Counted from the first letter of the stretch, positions 1-4,834 are shown. The stretch: DNA of 5,279 nt from Patescibacteria group bacterium (GCA_018053685.1 JAGPKW010000063.1:1-5279); one strand, 5' to 3'. Notes: generated from the sequence alone by a model not told the origin. Numbers and translations: made by a program.

Positions 1-1277
1 GAAAATATTTGTGATTTAGACGTTGGTATAGTTGTATTTCTAGGTATTAATACAGTCATAACTTCTCCTAATGTTTCTATACCTAAAGATAATGGAGTTA
101 CATCAAGTAATAATACATCTTTTACATCACCTTGTAAAACACCACCTTGTATAGCAGCTCCAATTGCGACAACCTCATCTGGATTAACACTTGCATTTGC
201 TTTTTTGCCAAATAGATTTTCTACATATTCTATTATTTTTGGCATTCTTGTTTGTCCACCAACCAACACAACTTGATTTATATCAGATTTAGAAAGTCCA
301 GCATCTTTTAAAGCATTTTCTACTGGGGTTTTCGTTCGTTCAATAAATGGCATAGCTATTTCTTCTAATTTTGCCCTTGTTAATGTCATTTCTAAATGCT
401 CTGGGCCATTAGCTCCTTGTGTTATAAATGGTAATGATATTTGTGACTCAAGTGATGATGATAACTCAATTTTACTTTTTTCAGCAGCATCTTTAATTCT
501 TTGAATAGCAATTTTATCATTGGATAAATCTATACCTGTTTGTTTTTTAAATTCTCCAATTATATAATTCATTATAGCCTGATCTATATCATCTCCACCT
601 AAATGTGTATCACCATTTGTTGATTTAACTACTATTGACAATCGACCATCATCATCAGCAACTTCAAGAACAGTAACATCAAAAGTACCACCTCCAAAAT
701 CATAAACTACTATTTTTTCGTCTTTATTTTTACCAAATCCATAAGCTAATGCAGCAGCAGTTGGCTCATTTATAATCCTTTTAACATCAAATCCTGCTAT
801 TTTACCAGCAGCTTTTGTGGCTTCTCTTTGTGAATTATCAAAATATGCAGGCACTGTTATTATAGCTTCAGTAACAGGCTCTCCTAGCTTACTCTCAGCA
901 TCTTCTTTTAATTTTCTTAATATCATAGCAGAAACTTCTTCTGGTGCATATTCTTTGCCATTCATTTTTATTTTTATTGCATCATTTGGACCTTGAATAA
1001 TCTCATAAGGCAATAATTTTTTATCATATTGAACTGATTTATCGCTATATCTTCTACCTATTAATCTTTTTACTGAATATAAAGTATTAACAGGATTAGT
1101 AATAGCTTGTCTTTTTGCAACTTGCCCAACAATTCTTTCTCCTGTTTTAGTCTCAGCAACAACAGAAGGAGTTGTTCTTGCACCTTCCTTATTCTCTAGA
1201 ACAACAGGTTTACCACCTTCCATTATAGCCATACAAGAATTTGTAGTTCCAAGATCAATACCCAATATTTTACTCAT
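1..1277 (-). CDS. dnaK: Hsp70 chaperone DnaK, N-terminal 425 residues (3' end outside window)
   Basis: ATP-dependent Hsp70 chaperone of the cytoplasm, working with DnaJ and GrpE. I translated the minus strand from ATG at 1277 and it stays open to the window edge. The nucleotide-binding domain is complete: phosphate-1 loop GIDLGTTNS (residues 6-14), NEPTAAALAYG (from 170), phosphate-2 YDFGGGTFD (192-200), STNGDTHLGGDD, and the adenosine motif VLVGGQTRMP (337-346, Gln where Met is common). The interdomain linker VLLLD ends at residue 392, and DVTPLSLGIETLG with IPRNTTIPTSKSQ begins the substrate-binding beta domain. About 200 residues (rest of the beta domain and the helical lid) are missing only because the window ends. 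The start gives the canonical MSKILGIDLGTT N-terminus. There is no Shine-Dalgarno (SD) sequence; the context is AAAAATATATG. It is separated from hrcA-grpE-hsp20 by an opposing gene. Identification is certain. Confidence 0.98.
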   Translation of the reverse strand, partial: MSKILGIDLGTTNSCMAIMEGGKPVVLENKEGARTTPSVVAETKTGERIVGQVAKRQAITNPVNTLYSVKRLIGRRYSDKSVQYDKKLLPYEIIQGPNDAIKIKMNGKEYAPEEVSAMILRKLKEDAESKLGEPVTEAIITVPAYFDNSQREATKAAGKIAGFDVKRIINEPTAAALAYGFGKNKDEKIVVYDFGGGTFDVTVLEVADDDGRLSIVVKSTNGDTHLGGDDIDQAIMNYIIGEFKKQTGIDLSNDKIAIQRIKDAAEKSKIELSSSLESQISLPFITQGANGPEHLEMTLTRAKLEEIAMPFIERTKTPVENALKDAGLSKSDINQVVLVGGQTRMPKIIEYVENLFGKKANASVNPDEVVAIGAAIQGGVLQGDVKDVLLLDVTPLSLGIETLGEVMTVLIPRNTTIPTSKSQIF

Positions 1278-1302
1278 ATATTTTTATTAATTTATTTAAT
1301 TT

Positions 1303-1327
1303 ATTATATTTATGTGTAAAACACATA
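1303..1327 (-). promoter_or_regulatory. Candidate dnaK promoter -10 box with an adjoining operator-like inverted repeat
   Basis: On the minus strand a perfect TATAAT lies at 1308-1303, about 26 bases before the dnaK ATG, giving a predicted leader of about 20 nt. No good -35 hexamer is found at 16-18 bp (AAAATA at 17 bp). Where the spacer should be is an inverted repeat TATGTGT-AAA-ACACATA (1311-1327 on the plus strand), in a position where a bound protein would block RNA polymerase. No CIRCE is present here. The weak -35 could mean an activator or another sigma factor is needed. Inferred from sequence only. Confidence 0.45.
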
Positions 1328-1375
1328 TTTTAATCTTTAAATTCTTAAAGTCTTAAAGATTAAAATCTATGTTTT
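1318..1375. repeat. Long imperfect inverted repeat upstream of dnaK
   Basis: A 14-bp perfect inverted repeat (1327-1340 against 1353-1366, core TTTTAATCTTTAA / TTAAAGATTAAAA) has a 12-base loop. It extends outward through a mismatched segment to AAAACA (1318-1323) against TGTTTT (1370-1375). It overlaps the shorter TATGTGT/ACACATA repeat, so the two structures compete. On the plus strand the right arm runs into a T-rich stretch like a terminator, but no plus-strand gene reads into it. It may be a protein-binding site, or a 5'-leader hairpin if dnaK is transcribed from further upstream. Function unknown. Confidence 0.6.
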
Positions 1376-1389
1376 TCTTTTTTCTTATC

Positions 1390-1420
1390 TTGACTAATTT
1401 TTTCATTAGAATAATAATAT
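1390..1420 (+). promoter_or_regulatory. Candidate promoter of the 80-residue protein gene
   Basis: TTGACT (1390-1395) is a good -35 box. Possible -10 boxes are TAATAA (1412-1417, 16-bp spacing) or TAATAT (1415-1420, 19 bp). Either would start transcription within the palindrome at 1405-1432, shortly before the AGGAGG site at 1440. The -10 choice is uncertain because the stretch is all A and T. Confidence 0.5.
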
Positions 1421-1432
1421 TATTATTCTAAT
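1405..1432. promoter_or_regulatory. 28-bp perfect palindrome, candidate operator
   Basis: The half-site ATTAGAATAATAAT (1405-1418) is followed with no gap by its exact reverse complement (1419-1432). It overlaps the proposed -10 region and start point of the plus-strand gene at 1450, the usual place for a repressor operator. It also lies upstream of dnaK on the other strand. In RNA it would need to open a loop, leaving about 12 A/U-dominated pairs. The internal TAA/TTA repetition could arise by slippage, so binding by a regulator is inference. Confidence 0.55.
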
Positions 1433-1449
1433 TTTATTTAGGAGGATCT

Positions 1450-1692
1450 ATGCAGCAATTTGTAGAAGACCAGGTATGTAGAGAAAAAGTTCGTCTCATT
1501 CTTTCTGATCAAGCCAATGTTATAAAGATTAAAGAGATGTATTCTAGAATTATTAAAAAATTTGATAGGGGGAAAGCTTTATATGCAGCAAGAATTACAG
1601 CAGATGAAATATGTCGAAACTCATCAATACCCTGTAGCCATCTACAATGTAAGAGTTGCATAACAAATAATGATATAGAAAAAATAATATAA
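1450..1692 (+). CDS. Unknown 80-residue protein with a C-terminal cysteine cluster
   Basis: I do not recognise a family. The protein is soluble-looking with no signal peptide or membrane segment. Residues about 8-55 look helical and charged. The last third has C55-x6-C62-x4-C67-x2-C70 with His64 between (PCSHLQCKSC at 61-70), a spacing able to bind zinc or another metal; C10 is a fifth cysteine. The start is fixed by AGGAGG (1440-1445) four bases before ATG. A TTGACT promoter and a palindrome lie upstream and an intrinsic terminator downstream, so it looks like a complete single-gene unit. It is convergent with hsp20 (46 bases between stop codons) and divergent from dnaK, lying antisense inside the heat-shock cluster. 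Possibly a small regulator or redox-responsive protein; that is speculation. The real-gene call rests on the flanking signals. Confidence 0.8.
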   Translation: MQQFVEDQVCREKVRLILSDQANVIKIKEMYSRIIKKFDRGKALYAARITADEICRNSSIPCSHLQCKSCITNNDIEKII

Positions 1693-1703
1693 AGTAATTT
1701 ATT

Positions 1704-1740
1704 GGGGCGTTTGTCAATAAGACTCACGCCCCTTTTTCTT
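1704..1740 (+). terminator. Intrinsic terminator of the 80-residue protein gene
   Basis: The stem GGGGCGT (1704-1710) / ACGCCCC (1726-1732) has an inner GTC/GAC pairing around AATAA and is followed by TTTTTCTT (1733-1740). It is the most GC-rich spot of the region. The T tract ends within the hsp20 stop codon on the opposite strand. Read on the minus strand, the hairpin is followed by AATAAATTAC, with no T tract, so it should not stop hsp20 transcription efficiently. Confidence 0.88.
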
Positions 1741-2170
1741 ATTTCTTTTCTTTGATCTTTATATCTATTTTCTTTGGTTTAACTTCCTCTTTCTTTGGAA
1801 TTGATATCTTCAATACACCATTATCAAATGTTGCTTCAGCTTTATCTCCATAAACATCTGTTGGTAAAGCTATTTGTCTTACAAAGCTTCCAGTTCTGAT
1901 TTCCTTTCTGTAATAATTTTTTTCTTCTATTTCCCTTTTCTTCTCAGTATTACCTTTAATAGTTAGTACACCATTTTGAACATTTAATTCTATATTATCT
2001 GGATTATACCCAGATATAGCAACATCTACATAGATATTGTCTTTATCATCATAAATATTTATTGGTGGAATAAACTTGTTTACTGTTGGAAGAACAGGAA
2101 CAAGATCCCTATCAAAAAAATCATCAAAGAAATCATCTAATTGAAATGGTTCCCATTTTACAATAGCCAT
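1739..2170 (-). CDS. Small heat-shock protein, Hsp20/alpha-crystallin family
   Basis: ATP-independent holdase that binds unfolding proteins in the cytoplasm and passes them to the DnaK system. At 143 residues it has normal bacterial sHsp length. The N-terminal arm begins MAIVKWEPFQ with repeated DDFF. The alpha-crystallin domain runs from about PPINIYDDKDNIYV (35) to SIPKK (127) and contains the signature FDNGVLKISIPK (from 115). The C-terminal tail has the I-x-I motif twice over (I135, I137, I139), which docks on neighbouring subunits in oligomers. AAGGGA lies 6 nt before ATG, the only plausible SD-like site among the chaperone genes. It follows grpE by 57 bases on the same strand with no obvious promoter or terminator between, so I place it as the last gene of the hrcA operon. 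Family certain, operon membership likely. Confidence 0.96.
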   Translation of the reverse strand: MAIVKWEPFQLDDFFDDFFDRDLVPVLPTVNKFIPPINIYDDKDNIYVDVAISGYNPDNIELNVQNGVLTIKGNTEKKREIEEKNYYRKEIRTGSFVRQIALPTDVYGDKAEATFDNGVLKISIPKKEEVKPKKIDIKIKEKK

Positions 2171-2190
2171 ATATTTCCCTTTCTATTACA

Positions 2191-2211
2191 CATAACTCTT
2201 GTTATGCATAA
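2191..2211. repeat. Short inverted repeats in the grpE-hsp20 gap
   Basis: CATAAC (2191-2196) and GTTATG (2201-2206) form a 6-bp hairpin with loop TCTT. The right arm also belongs to the overlapping palindrome TTATGCATAA (2202-2211). Neither structure covers the AAGGGA upstream of hsp20, so a classical RNA-thermometer role is not supported. A processing site or chance are both possible. Confidence 0.35.
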
Positions 2212-2227
2212 TTTTATTAATTATTAA

Positions 2228-2731
2228 TTAATTTAATTTATTAACAACAACCTTAGCATATTTCACTATCTTACCATTCATCATATATCCAGGTTCTACT
2301 TCTTTTAAGACAATATTATCAGGTTTTGTATTATCTTTCTCTATTATAACTGCTTCCATTGTATTATGATCAAACTCCTTGCCTATAACATCATATTGCT
2401 CAATATTATAGCTCTTTAAAACTTCTTTAAACTGACTAGCTATTATTACCACTCCTTTTACCCATCCAATATCTTTTTGGTCATCTGGTATGTGAGCTAT
2501 AGCTTGCTGTAGTTGATTATATATAGGCAAAAAATCGTTAATTATATTCAATGTAGCAAATTGCACAAACCCCTCTTTTTCCTCATTAACCCTTTTTTTA
2601 TAATTATCTAAATCAGCTAAAGCTCTCAGGGCTGTATCTTTATAATCTACATTAACTTCTTTTATCCTAGTATCTTCCTTTTCTTCTTTATTATTTTTTT
2701 TGACTTCTTTTTGCTTTTGCTCTTTGTCCAT
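2228..2731 (-). CDS. grpE: Nucleotide exchange factor GrpE
   Basis: Co-chaperone that releases ADP from DnaK and so resets its substrate-binding cycle; normally a dimer. The 167 residues comprise a highly charged, disordered-looking N-terminus (1-28), a long helix with the family pattern ALADLDNYKKR (37-47) and FVQFA (55-59), and DFLPIYNQLQQAI (66-78). A C-terminal beta domain follows, with IGKEFDHNTMEAV (116-128) and GYMMNGKIVKYAKVVV. The usual FDPxxHEAV motif has Met125 where the family commonly has His. The first 41 bases overlap the 3' end of hrcA in another reading frame, indicating coupled expression. No SD precedes the ATG, so ribosomes ending hrcA may re-initiate here. It is transcribed from the CIRCE promoter with hrcA. 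Identification is firm. Confidence 0.96.
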   Translation of the reverse strand: MDKEQKQKEVKKNNKEEKEDTRIKEVNVDYKDTALRALADLDNYKKRVNEEKEGFVQFATLNIINDFLPIYNQLQQAIAHIPDDQKDIGWVKGVVIIASQFKEVLKSYNIEQYDVIGKEFDHNTMEAVIIEKDNTKPDNIVLKEVEPGYMMNGKIVKYAKVVVNKLN

Positions 2732-3428
2732 CAGTTTGATTATTATTATTTATTTTTTTTAATATATTAATATATGTAATAGCTTTTTTGTAATCCATTC
2801 TCATTGGCCCTATAATGCATATGATTTTATTGTCTATTCCACACATTACAGATCCACAAAATTTAGAGAAAGGATTATCATTACCTATTAATATAATAGG
2901 CTCATTAATTTCTATAACTTTTTCAAAGATATGTTCTATCTTTTCATCTATCTGATCAAATAAGTTAGAAAAATCAGATATGTAAACAAAATCCTTCCTA
3001 AACTCAGGTTGTGAAAAGAGTTTAGACATACCTGTATAAAACACATCACTCTTTGAAAAAGCTATTATTATTGATAACTCTAATTTATCAGCTAATTTTT
3101 TAGATAAATCTTTTAAGCTATCTCTATTTGCAAAGTCTATTTCATATTCTTCCAGTAAGGACCAATCAAAATCCCTATCTTTTACATTTTGTAGAAATGT
3201 TTCTACATAAAATTTATAAGCATTTTGAGTTGGTATCCTACCAGCAGAAATATGTGGTTGTGCTAAGTAACCCAGTTTCTCAAGTTCTGCCATTTCATTC
3301 CTGATAGTTGCAGAGCTTAAGCCCAGGTCTTCACTTATTTGCTTTGAGCCAACAGGAACAGCATTTTTTATATAATATTCTGTAATTTTATATAGCAATT
3401 CCTGTTGTCTTTTGGTTAGCTTTTCCAT
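2691..3428 (-). CDS. hrcA: Heat-inducible transcription repressor HrcA, short form
   Basis: Repressor that binds CIRCE operators and is released under heat stress. The winged-helix DNA-binding domain fills residues 1-80, with helix-turn-helix VGSKQISEDLGLSSATIRNEM (26-46) followed by LEKLGYLAQPHISAGRIPT. The C-terminal effector region ends in IGPMRMDYKKAITYI, the conserved closing segment of HrcA, so the protein is not simply truncated. At 245 residues it is about 100 shorter than typical HrcA (about 340), and the loss lies in the middle, consistent with absence of the inserted dimerisation domain. An odd tail rich in Asn, Lys and Arg (about 227-245) is encoded where the gene overlaps grpE. 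ATG at 3428 follows a predicted leader of only about 15 nt without SD (AAAAATATATG). The CIRCE operator just upstream implies autoregulation. Confidence 0.96.
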   Translation of the reverse strand: MEKLTKRQQELLYKITEYYIKNAVPVGSKQISEDLGLSSATIRNEMAELEKLGYLAQPHISAGRIPTQNAYKFYVETFLQNVKDRDFDWSLLEEYEIDFANRDSLKDLSKKLADKLELSIIIAFSKSDVFYTGMSKLFSQPEFRKDFVYISDFSNLFDQIDEKIEHIFEKVIEINEPIILIGNDNPFSKFCGSVMCGIDNKIICIIGPMRMDYKKAITYINILKKINNNNQTDGQRAKAKRSQKK

Positions 3429-3449
3429 ATATTTTTTATTACCAATATC

Positions 3450-3478
3450 ATTTTACTATTAGCACTCAAATATGTCAA
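3450..3478 (-). promoter_or_regulatory. Promoter of hrcA-grpE-hsp20
   Basis: On the minus strand TTGACA (3478-3473) and TAAAAT (3455-3450) are separated by exactly 17 bp. The -35 box and most of the spacer lie inside the CIRCE element, so HrcA binding and RNA polymerase binding exclude each other. Transcription should start near 3443, about 15 nt before the hrcA ATG. Confidence 0.88.
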
Positions 3479-3485
3479 GTGCTAA
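3459..3485. promoter_or_regulatory. CIRCE operator (HrcA binding site)
   Basis: TTAGCACTC (3459-3467), a 9-base spacer and AAGTGCTAA (3477-3485) match the CIRCE consensus TTAGCACTC-N9-GAGTGCTAA with a single mismatch at the first base of the right arm. The substituted base creates the TTGACA -35 box on the minus strand. It is the only CIRCE I find in the window; dnaK has none. Confidence 0.95.
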
Positions 3486-3496
3486 AATAAAAGGTA

Positions 3497-3540
3497 TAAA
3501 AATAGCTCAAAAGTATTGTTGTTTCAATAGATTTGAGCTA
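3497..3540 (-). terminator. Intrinsic terminator after the 92-residue membrane protein gene
   Basis: Arms TAGCTCAAA (3503-3511) and TTTGAGCTA (3532-3540) form a 9-bp stem. A tandem A/G mismatch leads to an inner TATTG/CAATA stem (3514-3518, 3525-3529) with a 6-base loop. On the minus strand it is followed by TTTTTATACC and further T-rich sequence. It insulates the CIRCE-controlled operon from the gene upstream. Confidence 0.85.
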
Positions 3541-3561
3541 ATTATCCCCATTGCATATTTT

Positions 3562-3840
3562 TTATGGAATAGGGCCAAACGCACAGTAGAATATAATGTA
3601 GATCCAATAGCACATTTTAATAATAATATATGCCATTGGGGTTACTATACTTACTATAACAATAGCAAGTATAATCTTTTTACACATCGGTGTCCTTTTG
3701 GATTTAAACCAGAAAAACAACCTATCAAAAAATTTGTTAAATGCATATTCTCTTTCTTCCCTATTCCTCCAATATATGGAGATATCAGAAATGAGATATC
3801 TAAATATAGCGTCAATAGTCATATATCTCATATTACCCAT
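3562..3840 (-). CDS. Unknown 92-residue single-pass membrane protein
   Basis: No family recognised. The N-terminal 50 residues are charged and aromatic (WRNREEREYAFNKFF at 24-38, then FFWFKSK), followed by a basic cluster ending K54-K55. A hydrophobic span then covers about 56-74 (IILAIVIVSIVTPMAYIII), and a second, aromatic hydrophobic stretch 77-88 leads to the end GPIP. The basic residues before the span predict a cytoplasmic N-terminus. Reality is supported by AAGGAGG (3852-3846) five bases before ATG, a full-consensus promoter and a matched terminator, making a self-contained transcription unit. The long plus-strand reading frame across the same region lacks such signals. It lies between a second small membrane-protein gene and the hrcA operon on the same strand. 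Expression is probably strong and constitutive. Confidence 0.8.
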   Translation of the reverse strand: MGNMRYMTIDAIFRYLISDISIYWRNREEREYAFNKFFDRLFFWFKSKRTPMCKKIILAIVIVSIVTPMAYIIIKMCYWIYIIFYCAFGPIP

Positions 3841-3869
3841 AATATCCTCCTTTATGGAAATATAAATAT

Positions 3870-3898
3870 ATTATATCATATTTATATAATTATGTCAA
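3870..3898 (-). promoter_or_regulatory. Full-consensus promoter of the 92-residue protein gene
   Basis: TTGACA (3898-3893), a 17-bp spacer and TATAAT (3875-3870): both boxes match the sigma-70/sigma-A consensus in all positions. The predicted start is near 3863, about 22 nt before the ATG, with the SD inside the short leader. The first two bases of the -35 box are the last T residues of the upstream terminator. Confidence 0.92.
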
Positions 3899-3934
3899 AA
3901 ATAATAAAGACTTACTGATAACTCAGTAAGTCTT
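3897..3934 (-). terminator. Intrinsic terminator after the 60-residue membrane protein gene
   Basis: A perfect 12-bp stem, AAGACTTACTGA (3907-3918) against TCAGTAAGTCTT (3923-3934), has a 4-base loop. On the minus strand it is followed by TATTATTTTT (3906-3897). It begins 8 bases after the stop codon of the gene at 3942-4124. The plus-strand side has only GAGATTTTTAG, so minus-strand use is favoured. Confidence 0.9.
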
Positions 3935-3941
3935 GAGATTT

Positions 3942-4124
3942 TTAGTATCTACAAAGAATATAAGCAAAATACCAAAGCAAAATAAATAATATGAGACCAG
4001 AAACTATCAAAAAAATTGCATAAAACTTTGAATCTTCTTTTATTTTCTGCACAAGGTATTTTATCCAATAAAATAGTTGCCCTATTGGACAATCATTCCA
4101 ATCCCATAAATTAGCAACATTCAT
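3942..4124 (-). CDS. Unknown 60-residue single-pass membrane protein
   Basis: No family recognised. It begins MNVANLWDWNDCPIG, then a short amphipathic Lys-containing segment (16-33), and finishes with one long hydrophobic span from about 34 to 57 (FYAIFLIVSGLILFILLWYF) before the last residues CRY. The basic residues at 22-33 suggest a cytoplasmic N-terminus with the span near the C-terminus. This is the same overall plan as its downstream neighbour at 3562-3840, though I see no clear sequence homology. The start is supported by AAGGAGG (4136-4130) five bases before ATG. It has an extended -10 promoter and a strong terminator of its own. It follows greA by 62 bases with no terminator between, so some read-through from greA is possible. 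Confidence 0.8.
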   Translation of the reverse strand: MNVANLWDWNDCPIGQLFYWIKYLVQKIKEDSKFYAIFLIVSGLILFILLWYFAYILCRY

Positions 4125-4158
4125 ACCATCCTCCTTATTTAAGATATTAGATAATATG

Positions 4159-4186
4159 ATAATAGCATATTATATATAAAAATCAA
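4159..4186 (-). promoter_or_regulatory. Promoter of the 60-residue protein gene (extended -10)
   Basis: TTGATT (4186-4181), a 16-bp spacer and TATTAT (4164-4159) preceded by TGC, giving a TGn extended -10. The predicted start is about 28 nt before the ATG. The -35 box directly abuts the greA stop codon at 4187. Confidence 0.65.
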
Positions 4187-4657
4187 TTATTTTATATCTT
4201 TTATTTTAAACTCCATTTTAGCTCCACTTGGAGATGTAAATTTAATAATATCTCCTCTTTTTTTATTTAAAAATGCTTTTCCCAAAGGAGCCTCATTAGA
4301 TATTTTATAAATTGATGGATCAGCTTCCTGAGGTCCAACTATTGAATAATCAAAGTTTTGCCCGTTTATTTCAACTGTAAAAGACGACCCTATTTGTATA
4401 GTGTTGTTATTTTTATCTTTTTTAACAACTTCTGTTACAAGTATTAAATCTTCTAATTCCTTAATTCTGCTTTCATTTTCTGTTTGTGCTTCTTTTGCTT
4501 CTGAATATGCTGCATTTTCAGATAAATCTCCAAATTCTTTTGCATACTTAATCCTTTCAGCAATTTCTTTTCTAATTGTTGTTTTTCTATTATTTAGTTC
4601 ATCAACTATTTCTTTATACCCCTCTTCTGTAACATAGTTTTTTTTAATTTGTTTCAT
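4187..4657 (-). CDS. greA: Transcription elongation factor GreA
   Basis: Binds the RNA polymerase secondary channel and stimulates cleavage of backtracked transcripts, rescuing stalled elongation. The 156 residues match the family length. The N-terminal antiparallel coiled coil spans about 10-77, with the tip motif GDLSENAAYSEAKEAQ. Asp44 and Glu47 correspond to the acidic residues that position the catalytic metal. The C-terminal FKBP-like domain includes IVGPQEADPSIYKISNEAPLGKAFLNKKRGD and ends SPSGAKMEFKIKDIK. The start at 4657 gives a full coiled coil; no SD precedes it, only AT-rich sequence. It is divergent from rpsP and preceded by a promoter and a leader of about 90 nt holding a terminator-like hairpin. 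Identification is firm. Confidence 0.97.
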   Translation of the reverse strand: MKQIKKNYVTEEGYKEIVDELNNRKTTIRKEIAERIKYAKEFGDLSENAAYSEAKEAQTENESRIKELEDLILVTEVVKKDKNNNTIQIGSSFTVEINGQNFDYSIVGPQEADPSIYKISNEAPLGKAFLNKKRGDIIKFTSPSGAKMEFKIKDIK

Positions 4658-4702
4658 ACTATATACTAATAATTAATAATTAAATTTCTACTAGAATTAA
4701 AT

Positions 4703-4732
4703 AAAAAAACCAATAAATCATTGGCATTTATT
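4703..4732 (-). promoter_or_regulatory. Terminator-like hairpin with an alternative pairing in the greA leader
   Basis: On the minus strand CCAAT-GATTT-ATTGG (4724-4710) is followed directly by seven T residues (4709-4703), the form of a weak intrinsic terminator inside the greA 5' leader. A competing 7-bp stem, AATAAAT (4712-4718) with ATTTATT (4726-4732), uses part of the same bases and would break the first. Together they resemble a terminator/antiterminator pair. The stem has only five pairs, so efficiency is uncertain. Confidence 0.5.
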
Positions 4733-4754
4733 ATAATATTAATTTACACTAATA

Positions 4755-4783
4755 ATTATATCACATATAAAAAAATAGGTCAA
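4755..4783 (-). promoter_or_regulatory. greA promoter
   Basis: TTGACC (4783-4778), a 17-bp spacer and perfect TATAAT (4760-4755) preceded by TGA, an extended -10. The predicted start is near 4748, leaving a leader of about 90 nt, unusually long for this window where other leaders are about 15-30 nt. Confidence 0.88.
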
Positions 4784-4805
4784 TTTTTTAACAGCTCATA
4801 ACTTA

Positions 4806-4834
4806 TTGACTATTAATTACAAATAATATATAAT
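4806..4834 (+). promoter_or_regulatory. rpsP promoter
   Basis: TTGACT (4806-4811), a 17-bp spacer and perfect TATAAT (4829-4834). The predicted start is near 4841, about 24 nt before the rpsP ATG. It stands back-to-back with the greA promoter, with 22 bp between the two -35 boxes. Confidence 0.9.

Noticed and set aside
1509..1727. 72-codon minus-strand reading frame with a hydrophobic start
   Set aside because: It lies opposite the 80-residue gene, has no SD or promoter, and runs through that gene's terminator hairpin.
1704..1740. Bidirectional terminator also ending the hsp20 transcript
   Set aside because: On the minus strand the hairpin is followed by AATAAATTAC rather than a T run. It may stabilise a 3' end but is not a convincing terminator.
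2188..2211. RNA thermometer before hsp20
   Set aside because: The hairpin does not pair with AAGGGA or the start codon of hsp20, so it cannot mask the ribosome binding site in the usual way. Kept only as a repeat.
3472..3918. 148-codon plus-strand reading frame
   Set aside because: It begins inside the CIRCE element, has no ribosome binding site, lies opposite the well-signalled 92-residue gene and crosses two terminators. Its composition looks like an antisense shadow.
4401..4637. 78-codon plus-strand reading frame
   Set aside because: Fully antisense to the conserved coiled-coil part of greA; the Ser/Leu-rich translation is typical of a shadow of Lys/Glu-rich coding.
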